Positions 31,666 through 43,457 of a stretch of 64,000 nt of DNA are shown here, piece by piece. The notes under the pieces are model-generated. The model searched no databases. It worked only from the letters and a program-made list of their open reading frames with translations, and had not been told where the DNA came from. Positions within the stretch are counted from its first letter, which is position 1, and every line of letters starts with the position of its first letter. The DNA comes from Brachypterus glaber (lineage: Eukaryota > Arthropoda > Insecta > Coleoptera > Kateretidae), in assembly GCA_958510825.1 (NCBI GenBank), contig OY294049.1, positions 24,566,945 to 24,630,944 on the forward strand. The letters run 5' to 3'. Made by a program: the position numbers and the translations under genes.

Positions 31666-32647
31666 ATAAAACACGTTGAATATGATATATAAATAATAAA
31701 AAAAATTATTTTTGACCTTTTACCAAAATAAATATTTAATTTAATATTTTGACGATATTTTGTAGGCAATATATCTGGATTTTGCATTTCGGAATATTTC
31801 GAATCAAATTGATATAGACAAAATCCTGACCTGAAAGCGAAAAATTTTGCTATTTGTAAAATCATATTCATTTAAGTAAAAAAAAAATGAGATTACATTT
31901 CCTAACATTTCCATGTTTATAAAAAATAATAAATATAATTTGAACTTGACAGTACTTCTAAAATATAGGTAATTTTATTTTGATATCAATAAAAACCTTT
32001 AAAAAACTTTAATTAAAGTTGAGGGTTCGCATAAATCAACTACTAGGTGCATAATAAATTTTCCCTCCGGAAGTATTTTTTATTCATAAAAGTTTTTCGT
32101 TTTAAAACCAATTGCCCGTTAAAATTGTATTATATCCGTTGAAAATGGTTTTGCTTTTTAAATAACTCGTTATATTTTTTATTCAATTATTAAAAATAAT
32201 AAAATTATTTTTCATGTTTTATAACAATACAATTTTATAATTTTTAAATCCTATTAAATCCATTGGTTTTTAATTTATCCAATTTTATGATTTATATTTT
32301 TTTATGTATTAAATTGTTTTATATAGTGCTATTTTTTTTGTTTGTTTAGCAAATATTCAAGAAAATGAAAATATTATAAAATACGATAACCAATATGTTT
32401 TTTTGTTTGGAGTAATTATAAGCTATTATGTATGCAAAAAAAATCTAACATAAAATAAAACCAAAATTTAATATAAAATGATAAATGTACTTATATCAGA
32501 AAATTTTAATGTTCTAAATTTAACTTTAATTTGTACAATTTAGGAGAACTAGTATTTCAGTTAAAATCAAAAATAAATACGTCTACAGAAATTCAATATA
32601 CGTAATGAAGCAAAGTAAAAACACGACTATACCACAGCTTTTAATTG
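31666..32647. other. Spacer, no gene seen
   Basis: Very AT-rich. GTTTAG at 32344 starts a 35-codon frame to a stop, but there is no matching upstream exon and no similarity to the peptide genes, so it is not called. Confidence 0.5.
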
Positions 32648-33046
32648 AGAATTCTCCCATTAGATTAGACAGGGACAAAAGTTCTACCCAAAAAGGATAG
32701 AAGACATACATACACTCCCACTTCCACCCAACCAAACAAATTCTGTATTTGTTCTTTGTTGAACAAATACAATATTTACTTGGCCGGGCGAAAAGTGCAT
32801 TATTAAAGAAATTACTGGCGCCATCTAAATTTTAGTAGAATTATCTTATTCTACAGATTCACATTAGCTATGTTCGTACGTGCCGCTCACTGCTACACTT
32901 TCCGGCCAACTTAATAAATACTGTATTTGTTGTATGAAAAACAAATACAGTATTTATTTGGTTGGCTGGAAAGTGTAGCACAAATGAGATAGAGATAGGG
33001 TAGACGTCTTTTGTTTCATAATTCTAGTTGTAGAGAGCTCCATTGC
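32648..33046 (+). repeat. 400-bp dispersed repeat, copy B
   Basis: Near-identical to 29110-29512. Small indels (for example ACTATATTATTTTGA missing near 32800) separate the copies. Same orientation, about 3.5 kb apart. Confidence 0.9.
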
Positions 33047-33184
33047 AATCACATTGAAATACAAAGTTTGTACTAGAAACATATATGTACAAAATTTGTA
33101 CTTACGTAAGTAATTACTACAAGTGTAGAATACATTATAATATGGGTCATTCTATGTAAAAAATATTTCAAAAATATTTTTGTA

Positions 33185-34231
33185 CACTGCCGCACATTAA
33201 ATTCCGGACACCTAAAAAATTGACATTTTTTAAATTCAAATATTTCGAAAACTAATTAATTGATTTTAGTTTTAAAGCTTAAACATTCTCTACTTTTGAT
33301 TGTTTTAAGAATGATTAATTTATTTTTCGTATTAACAGCAACAAATAATTATTACATTATAATGTACAACTATGTTTTTTACCCCCATCTTCTAGGACTT
33401 GGATGGTACGCCACTGCAACTGTTTATTAAATTATTAAAATCTTTCTTATTGCTGCAGTTTTAATGAATATTTTCTTTCTTATTTTTTTACATTTTTACT
33501 TCTGGTTTAGGAGATATCAGGATTTTCCTGAAAGTTGTCATTTTTTCAGTTAACTTAAAAGTACTACATGAATTTGATTGATGCTGTGCTTTAAATTTGA
33601 AGCTTAACCGAGTTACGTTTTTCTTCTAATCAAGCTTATCAAAAACATAAATTGGGTTTGAAAAACTTGAGTAGAAGAAAAAATAGGGTCACTCTCTCCG
33701 GAGGCAGTTCTGCGAAATCACCGTTAAGCATCCGTCAGACGGTAATAAAAAGTTGCCGCCGAATTAAGAAACTGTAGAAGAAGGAGTAAAAGACATGAGA
33801 ATAGAAAAAGAAGTAAAACACATGAGCTTCAAATAAAAAACTCTGCTGATTTAGTACTCTTTGAGTTGACTGAAAAAATTACAACTTTCAGGAAAATACT
33901 GATATCTCCTAAACCAGAAGTAAAAAAGTAAAAAAATAAAAAATAAAATATTCATTAAAACTGAAGCAATAAGAAAGACTTTAATAATTTGATAAACAGT
34001 TGCAGTGGCGTACCATGCAAGTCCTAGAAGATGGGGTAAGAAACATAGTACATTATTTGTTGCTGTTAATACGAAAAAAAAAATTGAATCATTCTTAAAA
34101 CAAACAAAAGTAGAGAATGTTTAAGCTTTAAAACAAAAAAAAAATAGTCAAATCCATTAATTAGTTTTCGAAATATTTGATTTTAAAAAATGTAAATTTT
34201 TTAGGTATCCGGAATTTAATGCGCGGCAGTG
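33185..34231. mobile_element. Tc1-like non-autonomous element with about 400-bp TIRs
   Basis: The ends CACTGCCGCACATTAAATTC and a near-exact complement are each flanked by TA (33183-33184 and 34232-34233). The arms run about 400 bp (including CAGTGGCGTACCATGCAAGT on the right and its mirror at about 33400). The unique centre, about 33650-33800, is GC-richer, and no transposase frame remains. The TA duplications and long arms parallel the Tc1 element at 15428-19065, and both carry a mirrored arm motif near GCCACTGCA, so they are probably related. Confidence 0.88.
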
Positions 34232-34331
34232 TATATAGGAGAAAAGAAGGGAATACCGTACCCCTTAGGGAAAAGCTTGACAAAACAATTAATATAAATG
34301 TAATATAGTTAATATTACTTATGATGAATTT

Positions 34332-34489
34332 CATATGTGTCCCTGCACAAAGAAACCCATCTAGTGTGTCAAATTTACGTATTTCACTTTTTTCGGATTC
34401 CTATGTAAAAAAGCAAAACTTTAAACACGTTTTCTGATTAAAGTAGTTTTGACACCCCAGGTGGGTTTCTTTGCACAGGGTTACATATG
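34332..34489. mobile_element. 158-bp palindromic MITE
   Basis: The arms CATATGTGTCCCTGCACAAA and its mirror continue inward through GAAACCCAYCTRGKGTGTCAAA. It lies 49 bp before the large foldback at 34539. Confidence 0.85.
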
Positions 34490-35787
34490 TTTACTATAAT
34501 TTTATCCCACAAAGCTGTATTTTTATAAAAATAAATAGGGGTATTTCTGTACGAATCCATACCACCTTGGTGATTGAATGTCACGGATTTTCGTTAAACT
34601 TTTTTTATATTATCACCACTCTAATACTAAAAGCCTTATGCAAAAAAAAGAATTTAAAAAAATTTTTTGGCTAAGATATGATTTTTTTAAAATTTTGTAA
34701 TTTTTCAATTTTTGACGATAAAGAAAACAGCTTTATTTTCAATTTATTACTATAAGTCTGACAATTTTAATCCAAATTTGATGAAATTTGGTGCACCCAT
34801 CTAAACTTAGATGACAATCTTGAATTTTTTATAATTTTTTTTAATAGTGGGTTTCTGCTCTTCTTCTTTTTCTTCAAAAATATTTTTTTACGTTTTTTTT
34901 ATAACTATGTTTAACCCGATTTTTCGTAAAGTGCCCCCCTACGATTTTTCTCAAATTTTGGTCAAATGTACTTCTAAGTGTCCTTTTTTCAATGACCTAA
35001 AATTTATTCTGGGCAAATTAGGTTTACTATATACTTTAGCCATTTTAAATTTTTACGACAATGAGGAATTGTGCTGGAAATAGCTGTTTTACAAAAAAAG
35101 GCACATATTATTTTTTATATGTTTTTAATAGTTTAGGTCAAATGCTTCATTTTAAGACAAAAAAAAAATAATTAATTGTTGGTTTTTTTCAAAAAAGGCG
35201 CAAGTCCACAATTTTATTACTTTTTTATTTCTATATATTTTGTAGGCGTTTTTTTTTTTCTGGTGTAAACGTTAGCTTACGTTAAATACTAAGTCTTTAA
35301 CACCAAAACGTATTTTTATTTTTTTTTTAGCACAATATGTTTTTTTGTTTTGTTTTTGATCTTAAAAATGCCTGAAAGTTGGTAAACTGTCAGACTAAGA
35401 CACTTTTGTTTCGTTATAAATCTTTTTTTAATGCCCAGCTCAAAGAATTCTATGCCGGGGATAAATCCTTAAAAAAAAATAATTTAAAAAATAATAATTT
35501 ATTTAACATACTAATTCTTTATTTACAATTTATTTATGTCTTATTATTTAACTTTAATTTATTATACAAAGTTATTTTTTATTTAAATTCTGAAAAGACG
35601 CTAGTATATTTTGACACATGTCATGCATAAACCAATCCAAGGCTAACTGATTTACAATTAAAAAATACCATACCATAATAACGCAGATCAAAAAAAGTTT
35701 TTCTACGATCTAATAGAAAAGTTCACATTTCTACATAAACAAATGAAGTTTTCTGACCACAAAATATCCTATTTCTTAGCTTTTTAC

Positions 35788-35823
35788 TTTCCCGCACGTT
35801 ACCATGGCAGCGTGCGGGAAAGT
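35788..35823. repeat. GC-rich hairpin in the foldback centre
   Basis: CTTTCCCGCACGTTACCATG is followed by GCAGCGTGCGGGAAAG, a 14-15 bp stem. The neighbouring DNA to 35880 is unusually GC-rich (GCGCGCACAG, CATGCCGCGGCC) for this window. Confidence 0.8.
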
Positions 35824-35983
35824 ACATTTTTTCGCGCGCACAGTGTAGGCAACCGGCATGCCGCGGCCTGTCAATCGTAAAACAACTGCCAGTTATATAC
35901 GACAAGATGCTAGCCTGCCATTTTTTTAATATGACATATTATTTATTTCTTGTTAAAAATATGTTTATAAGAGAAAAAAAAAT

Positions 35984-36066
35984 TGCGTATGATCCAAGGA
36001 CGAGAAATAATGTTGCTCGGTCGCATGCAGAGATTGAGATATATTCCTCGTCTTTGGATCATACGC
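35984..36066. repeat. 20-bp-armed hairpin in the foldback centre
   Basis: GCGTATGATCCAAGGACGAG is mirrored by CTCGTCTTTGGATCATACGC with one mismatch, around a 43-bp loop. Possibly a nested MITE. Confidence 0.8.
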
Positions 36067-37574
36067 TATTTTTTTTTTTCGCTTCTAAACATATTTTAAC
36101 ACAAAAAGGTAAAAGTAATAGGTAAAATTAGTTTTAATTTGGTTCTGTCAGTTATCTGACAATTTTTTATAAGGGGCCAACAAAATTTTGTTTTTGTTTT
36201 TTCAAGCACAACCGCTATACAATTTTCCAAAAGGGAACGCCGAAGTAAAACAAAAGACAAACTGTTAACAAAATTGTCACTTTTAACTTAACAGTTCTAA
36301 CCGAACAATGTCACTTTGGAATACAAGCAAATAAAAAAATAGTTCATTATATTTTAGCTTCACAAAAATTTAAAAGATTTTGATAAGCTTTGTATAATAA
36401 TTAAAGTTAAATAATAAGACATAAATAAATTGTAAATAAAGAATTAGTATGTTAAATAAATTAATATTTTTTAAATTAATTTTTATTAAGGATTTATTCC
36501 CGGCATAGAAAACTTTTCTCTGAGCTGCGAATTAAAAAAAGATTTATAACAAAAAAAAAGTTTCTTACTCAGGCATTTTTAAGATCAAAAACAAAATCAA
36601 AAAAACATATTGTGTTAAAAAAAATATAAAAATAGTTTTTGATGTTAAAGTCTTAGTATTTAACGTAAGCTAACGTTTACACCAGAAAAAAAACGCCTAC
36701 AAAATATATAGAAATAAAAAAGTAATAAAATTGTGGACTTGCGCCTTTTTTGAAAAAAACCAACAATTAATTATTTTGTTTTTGTCTTAAAATGAAGCAT
36801 TTGTTATTTAAAAACATATAAAAAATAATATGTGCCTTTTTTTGTAAAACAGCTATTTCTAGCACAATTCCTCATTGTCGTAAAAATTTAAAATGGCTAA
36901 AGTATATAGTAAACCTAATTTGCCCAGAATAAATTTTACGTCATTGAAAAAAGGACACTTAGAAGTACATTTGACCAAAATTTGAGAAAAATCGTAGCGG
37001 GGGCACTTTACGAAAAATCGGGTTAAACATAGTTATAAAAAAACGTAAAAAAATATTTTTGAAGAAGAAGAAGAGCAGAAACCCACTATTAAAATAAATT
37101 ATAAAAAATTCAAGATTGTCATCTAAGATTATATGGGTGCACCAAATTTCATTAAATTTGGATTAAAATTGTCAGACTTATAGTAATAAATTGAAAATAA
37201 AGCTGTTTTCTTTATCGTCAAAAATTGAAAAATTACAAAATTTTAAAAAAATCATATCTCAGCCAAAAAATTTTTTTAAACTCTTTTTTTTGCATAAGGC
37301 TTTTAGTATTAGAGTGGTGATAATATAAAAAAAGTTTAACGAAAATCCGTGACATTCAATCACCAAGGTGGTATGGATTCGTACAGAAATACCCATAGGT
37401 ATATATAAAAAAATGAAAACAGATAAGATTCATTTTCAGGGAATTCGCCCTTATAGCGGGTAATCCATTGGATCATATATACATAGATATGGCATTAATG
37501 TTGATTTGTTTTTTGTAGAACATATACAAAACCAATTGTAAACAAAACACTATAGCGGTGAGGTTGCGAGGAAG

Positions 37575-37665
37575 TATAAAAATATACCTCTCTTTATCAG
37601 ATACTACAACAGACATATGATGTGATGGTTTAGTCTGTTGAGTATTTGATAGAGAGGAGTATTTT
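37575..37665. repeat. Imperfect hairpin with CCTCTCT arms
   Basis: ATACCTCTCTTTATCAGATA and GTCTGTTGAGTATTTGATAG with GAGAGGAGTAT form a mirrored pair around a short loop. Likely a small palindromic element. Confidence 0.6.
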
Positions 37666-37719
37666 TTATACCAATAACATATTTAAAAAGCATTGATAAT
37701 GCTAAATCTGGCAACACTG

Positions 37720-38035
37720 TTTCTATGATGTATGTGGGTCCTTTGCTGGCATTCGCTCGCGCTGTTCCCACTTCTATCTTTCTTTCAGCTTCACCTGTGG
37801 TTGTAATCTCTTCGTTTCATCGCGAACTGACTCAGACTTTTTAAATTCTCTTTGTATATAGGCTTAGATCAAGCTGCGACGGACGACGGCTGACGGGTGA
37901 CGGGTGACGGGCGACGGTGGACGGGTGACGGGCGACGGGACTTCCTTATTGTTTTGAAGTATACCGCAACAGTTAAGTTGATGATTTTTAGTGTCTCGAT
38001 TCCTACGCGGACGAAGTCGCGGGTTTATGCTACTA
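37720..38035 (+). mobile_element. GC-richer block with (GTGACGG)n tract, possible LINE fragment
   Basis: A less AT-rich block includes an imperfect tandem of GACGGGTGACGGGCGACGG (37877-37939), then CCTACGCGGACGAAGTCGCG (38003-38022). I recall the latter motif near retroelement 3' ends in other insects. That recollection cannot be tested here, and no coding domain is present. Confidence 0.35.
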
Positions 38036-38125
38036 CTTTTATATTTACAAAATATTTTTATATTAATCTTTTGATATTTTGGAGTTATAACGGAATTAAA
38101 AAGGAGGTTGTTCTTTTATACACGG

Positions 38126-38238
38126 GAAATAATGAAATAAAAAAAACTCTTTTGTATGTCGGTATATTATTTAAAAATCCGCCATTTTTAAATACTCCGA
38201 CCGACATACAAAAGAATTTGTTTTATTTCATTATTTAG
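38126..38238. mobile_element. Small palindromic MITE
   Basis: AAATAATGAAATAAAAAAAA through CTTTTGTATGTCGGTAT is mirrored by CCGACATACAAAAGAATTTG and TTTTATTTCATTATTT. Arms of about 38 bp. Confidence 0.8.
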
Positions 38239-38587
38239 AAAATTATTTACTTTACTAAGAGTATTAGTTACACTGGTTATCCTTAGGTCGGATTATATCC
38301 CAACTCTGTTGGTCGACACAGGATTATCTTTGAGACTAAATACACCAGCGTGCTATTATAGCACTATAGCATTTTGTAACAAGATTAAAATATTTTTTTT
38401 TTCAACACCAGCCTAAAAGCACATCTTTATTACTGTACTTTTCATTGGTAGAAATATTATTTTTCTACCTATGACGTCAGAGGTTCTAAAAATAATGAAA
38501 TTGCACCATGGTTAATATTGAATTTTTATCCAGCTGTTTTGGCATCTGATGTTTCACATAATTATTAGATCACATTGCTATTTACTA

Positions 38588-40227
38588 GGGACCCTAAATA
38601 AAGTGACATTTAACTTCACACAAAGGGTTGAGACACCAATTTAGTAATTTCTGCAGGGTTATGTTTTTTTTACGAATTGGCACTATTGGTATAGTAGAAG
38701 TGACATTACTTGTCAAAATATCCATAGACGTGTTTTTTGAAAAAATGTCACGACAACGTTCAGTGGTAAACTGTCGTAATTGGGGATGATTGAATATAAT
38801 GAACAGTTACAGTTACTATAGTATACTAGGTCAAAAAATTAACATTTAATATTTTGCGGATGACAGTGAATAAGAAATAATAAAAAGCTGAAGAAAGGAG
38901 CAAGACTTTGCTGTACTGGGAGAAGTTACTTCTTTAGCTTACATGCAGGTGCAGCATGCAAAAACTGTGAAAGAAAATGGACTTATTGATGGAATGCATC
39001 TACAAAATATTTCTTATCCTAAAAAGCAGATGACTATTAGTAAGGAGAAAAGCAGTAAATTATATAATAAGCATAACTCTTTAATAAAAACAAAAAATAT
39101 TAAAATTTTAAAATTCAGAATTATTACTTTTGGATAGATAAAAATAGTAAGCTGAACTGAACTGAACAATTTAAAACCACAAAAGTAACAAACAGCAGAA
39201 AAGAAAATACATACTTGTAAATTACCTTAATTTCGTTAATAAAATATTTAATTTGTTATTGAATTGGATTTCCTTATTCGTTAGTGCCTGGCTGATCCTG
39301 TATTGGCTGGGATAGTACACTTTTCATTCTTTCTGTTTTGCCGTGAATTTATGATTTAAAACGTCGAAGTATAAAACTTACAAAAATATAAATTTGTTAT
39401 GTATGCACACACTTTAATATATGAAAATCTTCAACATATTTTATTACTAAATAATAAAAAATATATTTTTTGGATTATAATAAAAAAAATACATAAACAT
39501 GCCTAGTGCAAGCCTAAAATAAACACGTTCTAATCAAAGTTTTAATGTATATTTTTATTATTATTATCATAGAAAACAATAATGAAAAACCTGCAGTTAT
39601 TAAAGGAATACCTATAAAATTATTTTTTTTTAATATTTTTAGTTTGCTAAAGTAAAACTACTAGTTGATCATATTCTTCGGTACATGCCTGAATTTTTTT
39701 CATTCCTCTTATTTATTTATATTATTCTTTTCTTCAAAATTAATTCAGTTCCAAATAAAAGTAATTTCAACTATTTAGGGAAAATTCCGAGATTATTCGA
39801 ACACTGACGGTCGTCAGTATATTCCATAAGTAAATCTTGATTTAAATTGTACAGGTATTTTCGTAGGCACTTTAAAAAAGTACAATAATAAAACTATAAA
39901 CCATAATTTCGTAAATAAATAAATTTGATGACCAAATATTCAGTTTGACACTGACACTTAAATATGACAATATTATTATATTAATTAATATCGACGCCTC
40001 TGTTCGGGTTGACATTTAACTATAACCTCAGATTTTGTATCTGACAGAATTATATTAAATTTAGAAATAATTATTACTAGATTTAGATTTGGCACCAAAG
40101 CACTTTGGATAAAACCATTGTCTTTCATTATTTAACAATACTAGTGCTTGGTTGCCATTTTAACCTCAAAATCAAAGCGTGTCTCAACCCTTTGTGTGAA
40201 GTTTAATGTCATTATATATAGGGTCCC
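38588..40227. mobile_element. 1.64-kb TIR transposon derivative
   Basis: Terminal inverted repeats of about 50 bp, starting GGGACCCTAAATAAAGTGAC and GGGACCCTATATATAATGAC, share TTCACACAAAGGGTTGAGAC. The 5-bp sequence TACTA directly flanks both ends (38583-38587 and 40228-40232). A short frame beginning at 38745 (ATGTCACGAC...) reads MSRQRSVVNCRNWG and then stops. It faintly recalls the start of a THAP zinc finger, but it is too short to classify the element. No transposase core is visible. Confidence 0.85.
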
Positions 40228-40654
40228 TACTATTTACAAGTGTCTTTAGGCACCAAATTTATTTATTGCATGATAAATTAAAAAATATTAACTAAATTAG
40301 TACCTATAAAACATGTTTTACAAAAAACACTTCGAAAAGTGAAAATCATTGGTCCATCATATTCAACCATAGATTATACAACCCATATATGACCGTAAGG
40401 TATTATTTAAGTTTTACTTAGTATTTATTTATGTATTTGTTTAGTTTATAGCCATTCTGGGTGTTTTATCCCATATTAGACTTCGTTCAGATCAGTGCCT
40501 TTTGAAGATATTATAAATTTTTTTTTTTATTGTCAATCAAAATTTCAGTATACATATTCATTTTTAATTTTAGTAAAATAGTATATCTTTTGCGTTTGCA
40601 CTAAAATGATTTTTATTCACAACTGTATATGTAATACATACTCTAAAAAATATA

Positions 40655-41397
40655 CACATTTACATACCCCGAGCCAAATAAAAAAATTAACGGTTTAATA
40701 GATATTATATAAAAATAAACTATTATATTAATGTTTTAATTTTTTATTTTTAACAGGTTATTTAACTTATTCTGTACAGATTTGAGGGGCATAAATAGCA
40801 TTTTTTCCTATTGGACGGTTCTGGTTGTTCATTAGATGGTTTAGGAATTTGTATAAACTTAACCATTCTGTCAAAAACGTGCCGTGGGAAATATGGATTG
40901 TTAGGTTTCTTTAGCATATGATGTATTGGGAGCTGCTTTTCTAAATTCTTTAAATAGAGCCTTAGTCTATGGATTAGTTATGGATCGTAAAAGTTTGGAT
41001 TTTCCATCGTAAAAACAATAAAGCTTCATCAATCATATTTAGGAAGAACGCCATTGTCCAACGTTGTTTAGTTAGTTTGTCTTTTACAATTATAAGTTCA
41101 ATGGGTTTATAATTTTTAGAAATCTGACTAAAAATAATTTATCAGCGTTTTTTATTTTTTTATAACGAAAAATACGTATTTACACATACGGGCCTGAAAG
41201 GCCCGGTTTATGTTAATATGGAAAAGAACTTTTTATACCACATGGTATAAAATAGCAATAAAATTTTTGCTAAAATCTTATTCCAAACACTTAAATTGAG
41301 GCATTCCTAAGAGGATTTTTTAATAATTTTTTTCTGTAAGATCCAGCTAATTATTTAACCTGCCGGGCCTCGGAGGCCCGGGGTATGCATCCTAGGG
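40655..41397 (-). mobile_element. piggyBac-type transposon remnant
   Basis: The right end reads ATGCATCCTAGGG and is followed by TTAA (41398-41401), the piggyBac target. Next to it is the palindromic subterminal CCGGGCCTCGGAGGCCCGG. A related GGGCCTGAAAGGCCC block lies at 41187. The left side has ACATACCCCGAGCC (about 40663), matching the inverted right terminus GCATACCCCGGGCC. The interior encodes degraded transposase C-terminal segments on the minus strand. Confidence 0.75.
40765..41075 (-). pseudogene. piggyBac transposase C-terminal fragment
   Basis: On the minus strand, the frame near 41075-41020 gives KQRWTMAFFLNMIDEALL, which matches the piggyBac block in which a basic RW precedes an aliphatic stretch with Asn-Met-Ile-Asp. 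Near 40810-40765 another frame gives RKKCYLCPSNLYRIS and a stop, resembling the Cys-rich tail that follows the catalytic region. Frameshifts and stops separate them, and the DDD catalytic core is deleted. Non-functional. Confidence 0.7.
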
Positions 41398-41401
41398 TTA
41401 A

Positions 41402-42563
41402 TAAAGCTCTGGAAATACGTGATTACTAGTCTAGACCTGTAAACTAAATATTACTGCTCTGCATTAAAATCAATAATTTCCTCTAGATGACGCCACCGAT
41501 TAAAATATCGTTAAGCAAGATGGCTGAAATGCAGTTCTCATGATAAACACGATACATTTTGTTAAAAGACTGTATATTATACTATACAGTATATAGTTTT
41601 AGTCAATGTTTTTTACTTTTGAGACTGAGAAGGATAATAAATGTTATAAACGGTGCCTTGTGAGCTACTACCAAATATTTTTTGTGGTTGTGTTTTGGTT
41701 GCTATAAACGGTGCCTTGTAAGCTATTAACAATTTTTTTTGTGATTGTTTTTTTTTGGGTTACGCGTATGTGAAACTTTAGTTTTATATGATTGTGCTTT
41801 TCTTGTAGTAAATATAAAAAGAACTAAAAAACAAAGTATTATAGTATTATTTTCTTCATTTGAATTCAAACATCCAAGTTTCCAAAAAATTAGTAGGTAC
41901 TTTATTTTTAAATAAAAACAGTTGCGAGGAAAATAGTATACAAGTATCCCGGAAAATGGTACTTTTCCTCCACCTATAAATGGTTTCGGCACTTCGTGCT
42001 TTCGCTCCATTTTATCCACGTATGGATATTTGTAGGTATAGCAAAATTTACCACAATATCCACAGTTGGATATGTGTTAACGGGATTTTCTATATACATT
42101 TTAATCTGGTGTGGGGACATGTACCTTGAAAAACTGGCTGGAGCGGAAGGGGTTAATAGGTCTCGGAAAAGTACGTATTTTCCGAGTTGGACTGGTCCGC
42201 TGGTGCGTCGGGGAAAAACTTTTATTCTCGTACACTAAAAGCTCAAGTCAAAAACTAATTTCTAATATACTATTATCAGATCACAGCAACGCTAAAGGAA
42301 GGTTATATTTCAACATGGTGCATAGGTGAGTGAGACGATTTTAGTAATGGTGTCAAAAGATTCGTTTTATAAAATTTCACGTTTAGAAAATATCAATGTT
42401 ATTATCAAGAATTTAATGAGAAATCAAAGAAATCTATACATTTTTAATTTGATAGTGGTTCCATATTAAATTTAGATATTACATTTAGATGCAAGTTTCG
42501 ACAATAATTGATAGTTATTATCGAGGTTATCTGGAAATTAAAAAAAAATCACAGAAAGAAGGG
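41402..42563. other. Spacer, no gene seen
   Basis: A duplicated phrase, TATAAACGGTGCCTTGTGAG (41646 and, as TATAAACGGTGCCTTGTAAG, 41703), forms a short direct repeat. Overlapping open frames on both strands at 41726-42329 have no recognised domains. Confidence 0.45.
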
Positions 42564-43457
42564 TAGAGGAAATGCGCCTAATTTCGGATGGTTTCCAAAT
42601 TTCGGATAGTAGTGTATTTAAGATACTGTCTGCAAAGGTAAACAGAAACCTACTTTTATGTGAAGCCAAAAGTCAAACTAAATCCGTCCTGTAATATGAT
42701 AACGGTAGAGCTTCTCCCCTTTAAATGGCAGCACAAATCGTTTATATTGCAAATGGCAGTTTTGTGCTCAGTTGCATTATTATGCTTGTTTATTTTATAA
42801 ATAATCGTTTGGACTTTCGTGATTCTGTGTTGGGTGTTATGATGTTAGTTAAGTTGATCCACTATTCATAATTAAGCAATTTGAAAACGTAAACATTCTA
42901 CAAATTTCTAATCTAAAAAGCAGAAAGTTGCCTAATTTCGGATAGACCATTTTTGTGCATTTGATTCCCAATTTCGGATATCCGCAAGGTAATTATTATT
43001 CAGGATAACCAACCATTAATTATTATTTTTATAATGATACAACAAACTAAGATAAACAATTTTGAAAAAACGAAAATTACCTAAGATATTCGAAATTGGG
43101 AATCTAAAATTATAGTTCCTATAGTATTTCGTAGAAAATCGCTTAATGATTAAATTACGTCTTAAATGTGAAGGAATAACAAGAAACATAAGCAATGGGA
43201 TCCAGATCTAGTCTTGAAAAATTTTTTTCGGATATGTCCGAAATTAGGAGCCCTTTTTCAAATGCACAAAAATGCGCTGATTTTTTTTAACCGTGTTTTT
43301 TGGAAAAAAAACTGTAATAAAATTGCTTTTATAATAAATGATGGTTCGCTATAATAAGTTGTATCTGGTTATATAAAAAAAATATCAAAAAGTAATACCG
43401 AGTATTAAATATTGAATACATTGTAAATGGTATCCGAAATTAGGCGACTTTCCTCTA
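42564..43457. mobile_element. TIR element with internal CCTAATTTCGGAT repeats
   Basis: The ends TAGAGGAAATGCGCCTAATT and its inverted partner (TAGAGGAAAGTCGCCTAATT) bound 894 bp. The motif AATTTCGGATA recurs at least six times in both orientations (about 42580, 42600, 42938, 42973, 43088, 43230). No transposase. Iterated subterminal motifs are typical transposase-binding arrays. Confidence 0.82.

Larger units (their letters stand above)
34539..37393. mobile_element. 2.86-kb foldback element with about 1-kb arms
   Basis: The left arm (34539 to about 35570) and right arm (about 36380 to 37393) are inverted copies at roughly 95% identity or better where I compared them. The tips read GGGTATTTCTGTACGAATCC. 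The flanks share ATAG (34535-34538 and 37394-37397), a possible 4-bp target duplication. The unique centre holds two strong hairpins (35788-35823 and 35984-36066). Open frames inside the arms have no recognised domain. Confidence 0.88.

Noticed and set aside
32344..32450. GTTTAG followed by a 35-codon frame, as a possible third terminal exon
   Set aside because: No C-x10-C core, no similarity to the terminal exons, and no signal-peptide exon upstream.
34847..35083. 78-codon frame in the foldback arm
   Set aside because: The mirrored arm carries the same sequence without a matching intact frame, and no domain is recognised.
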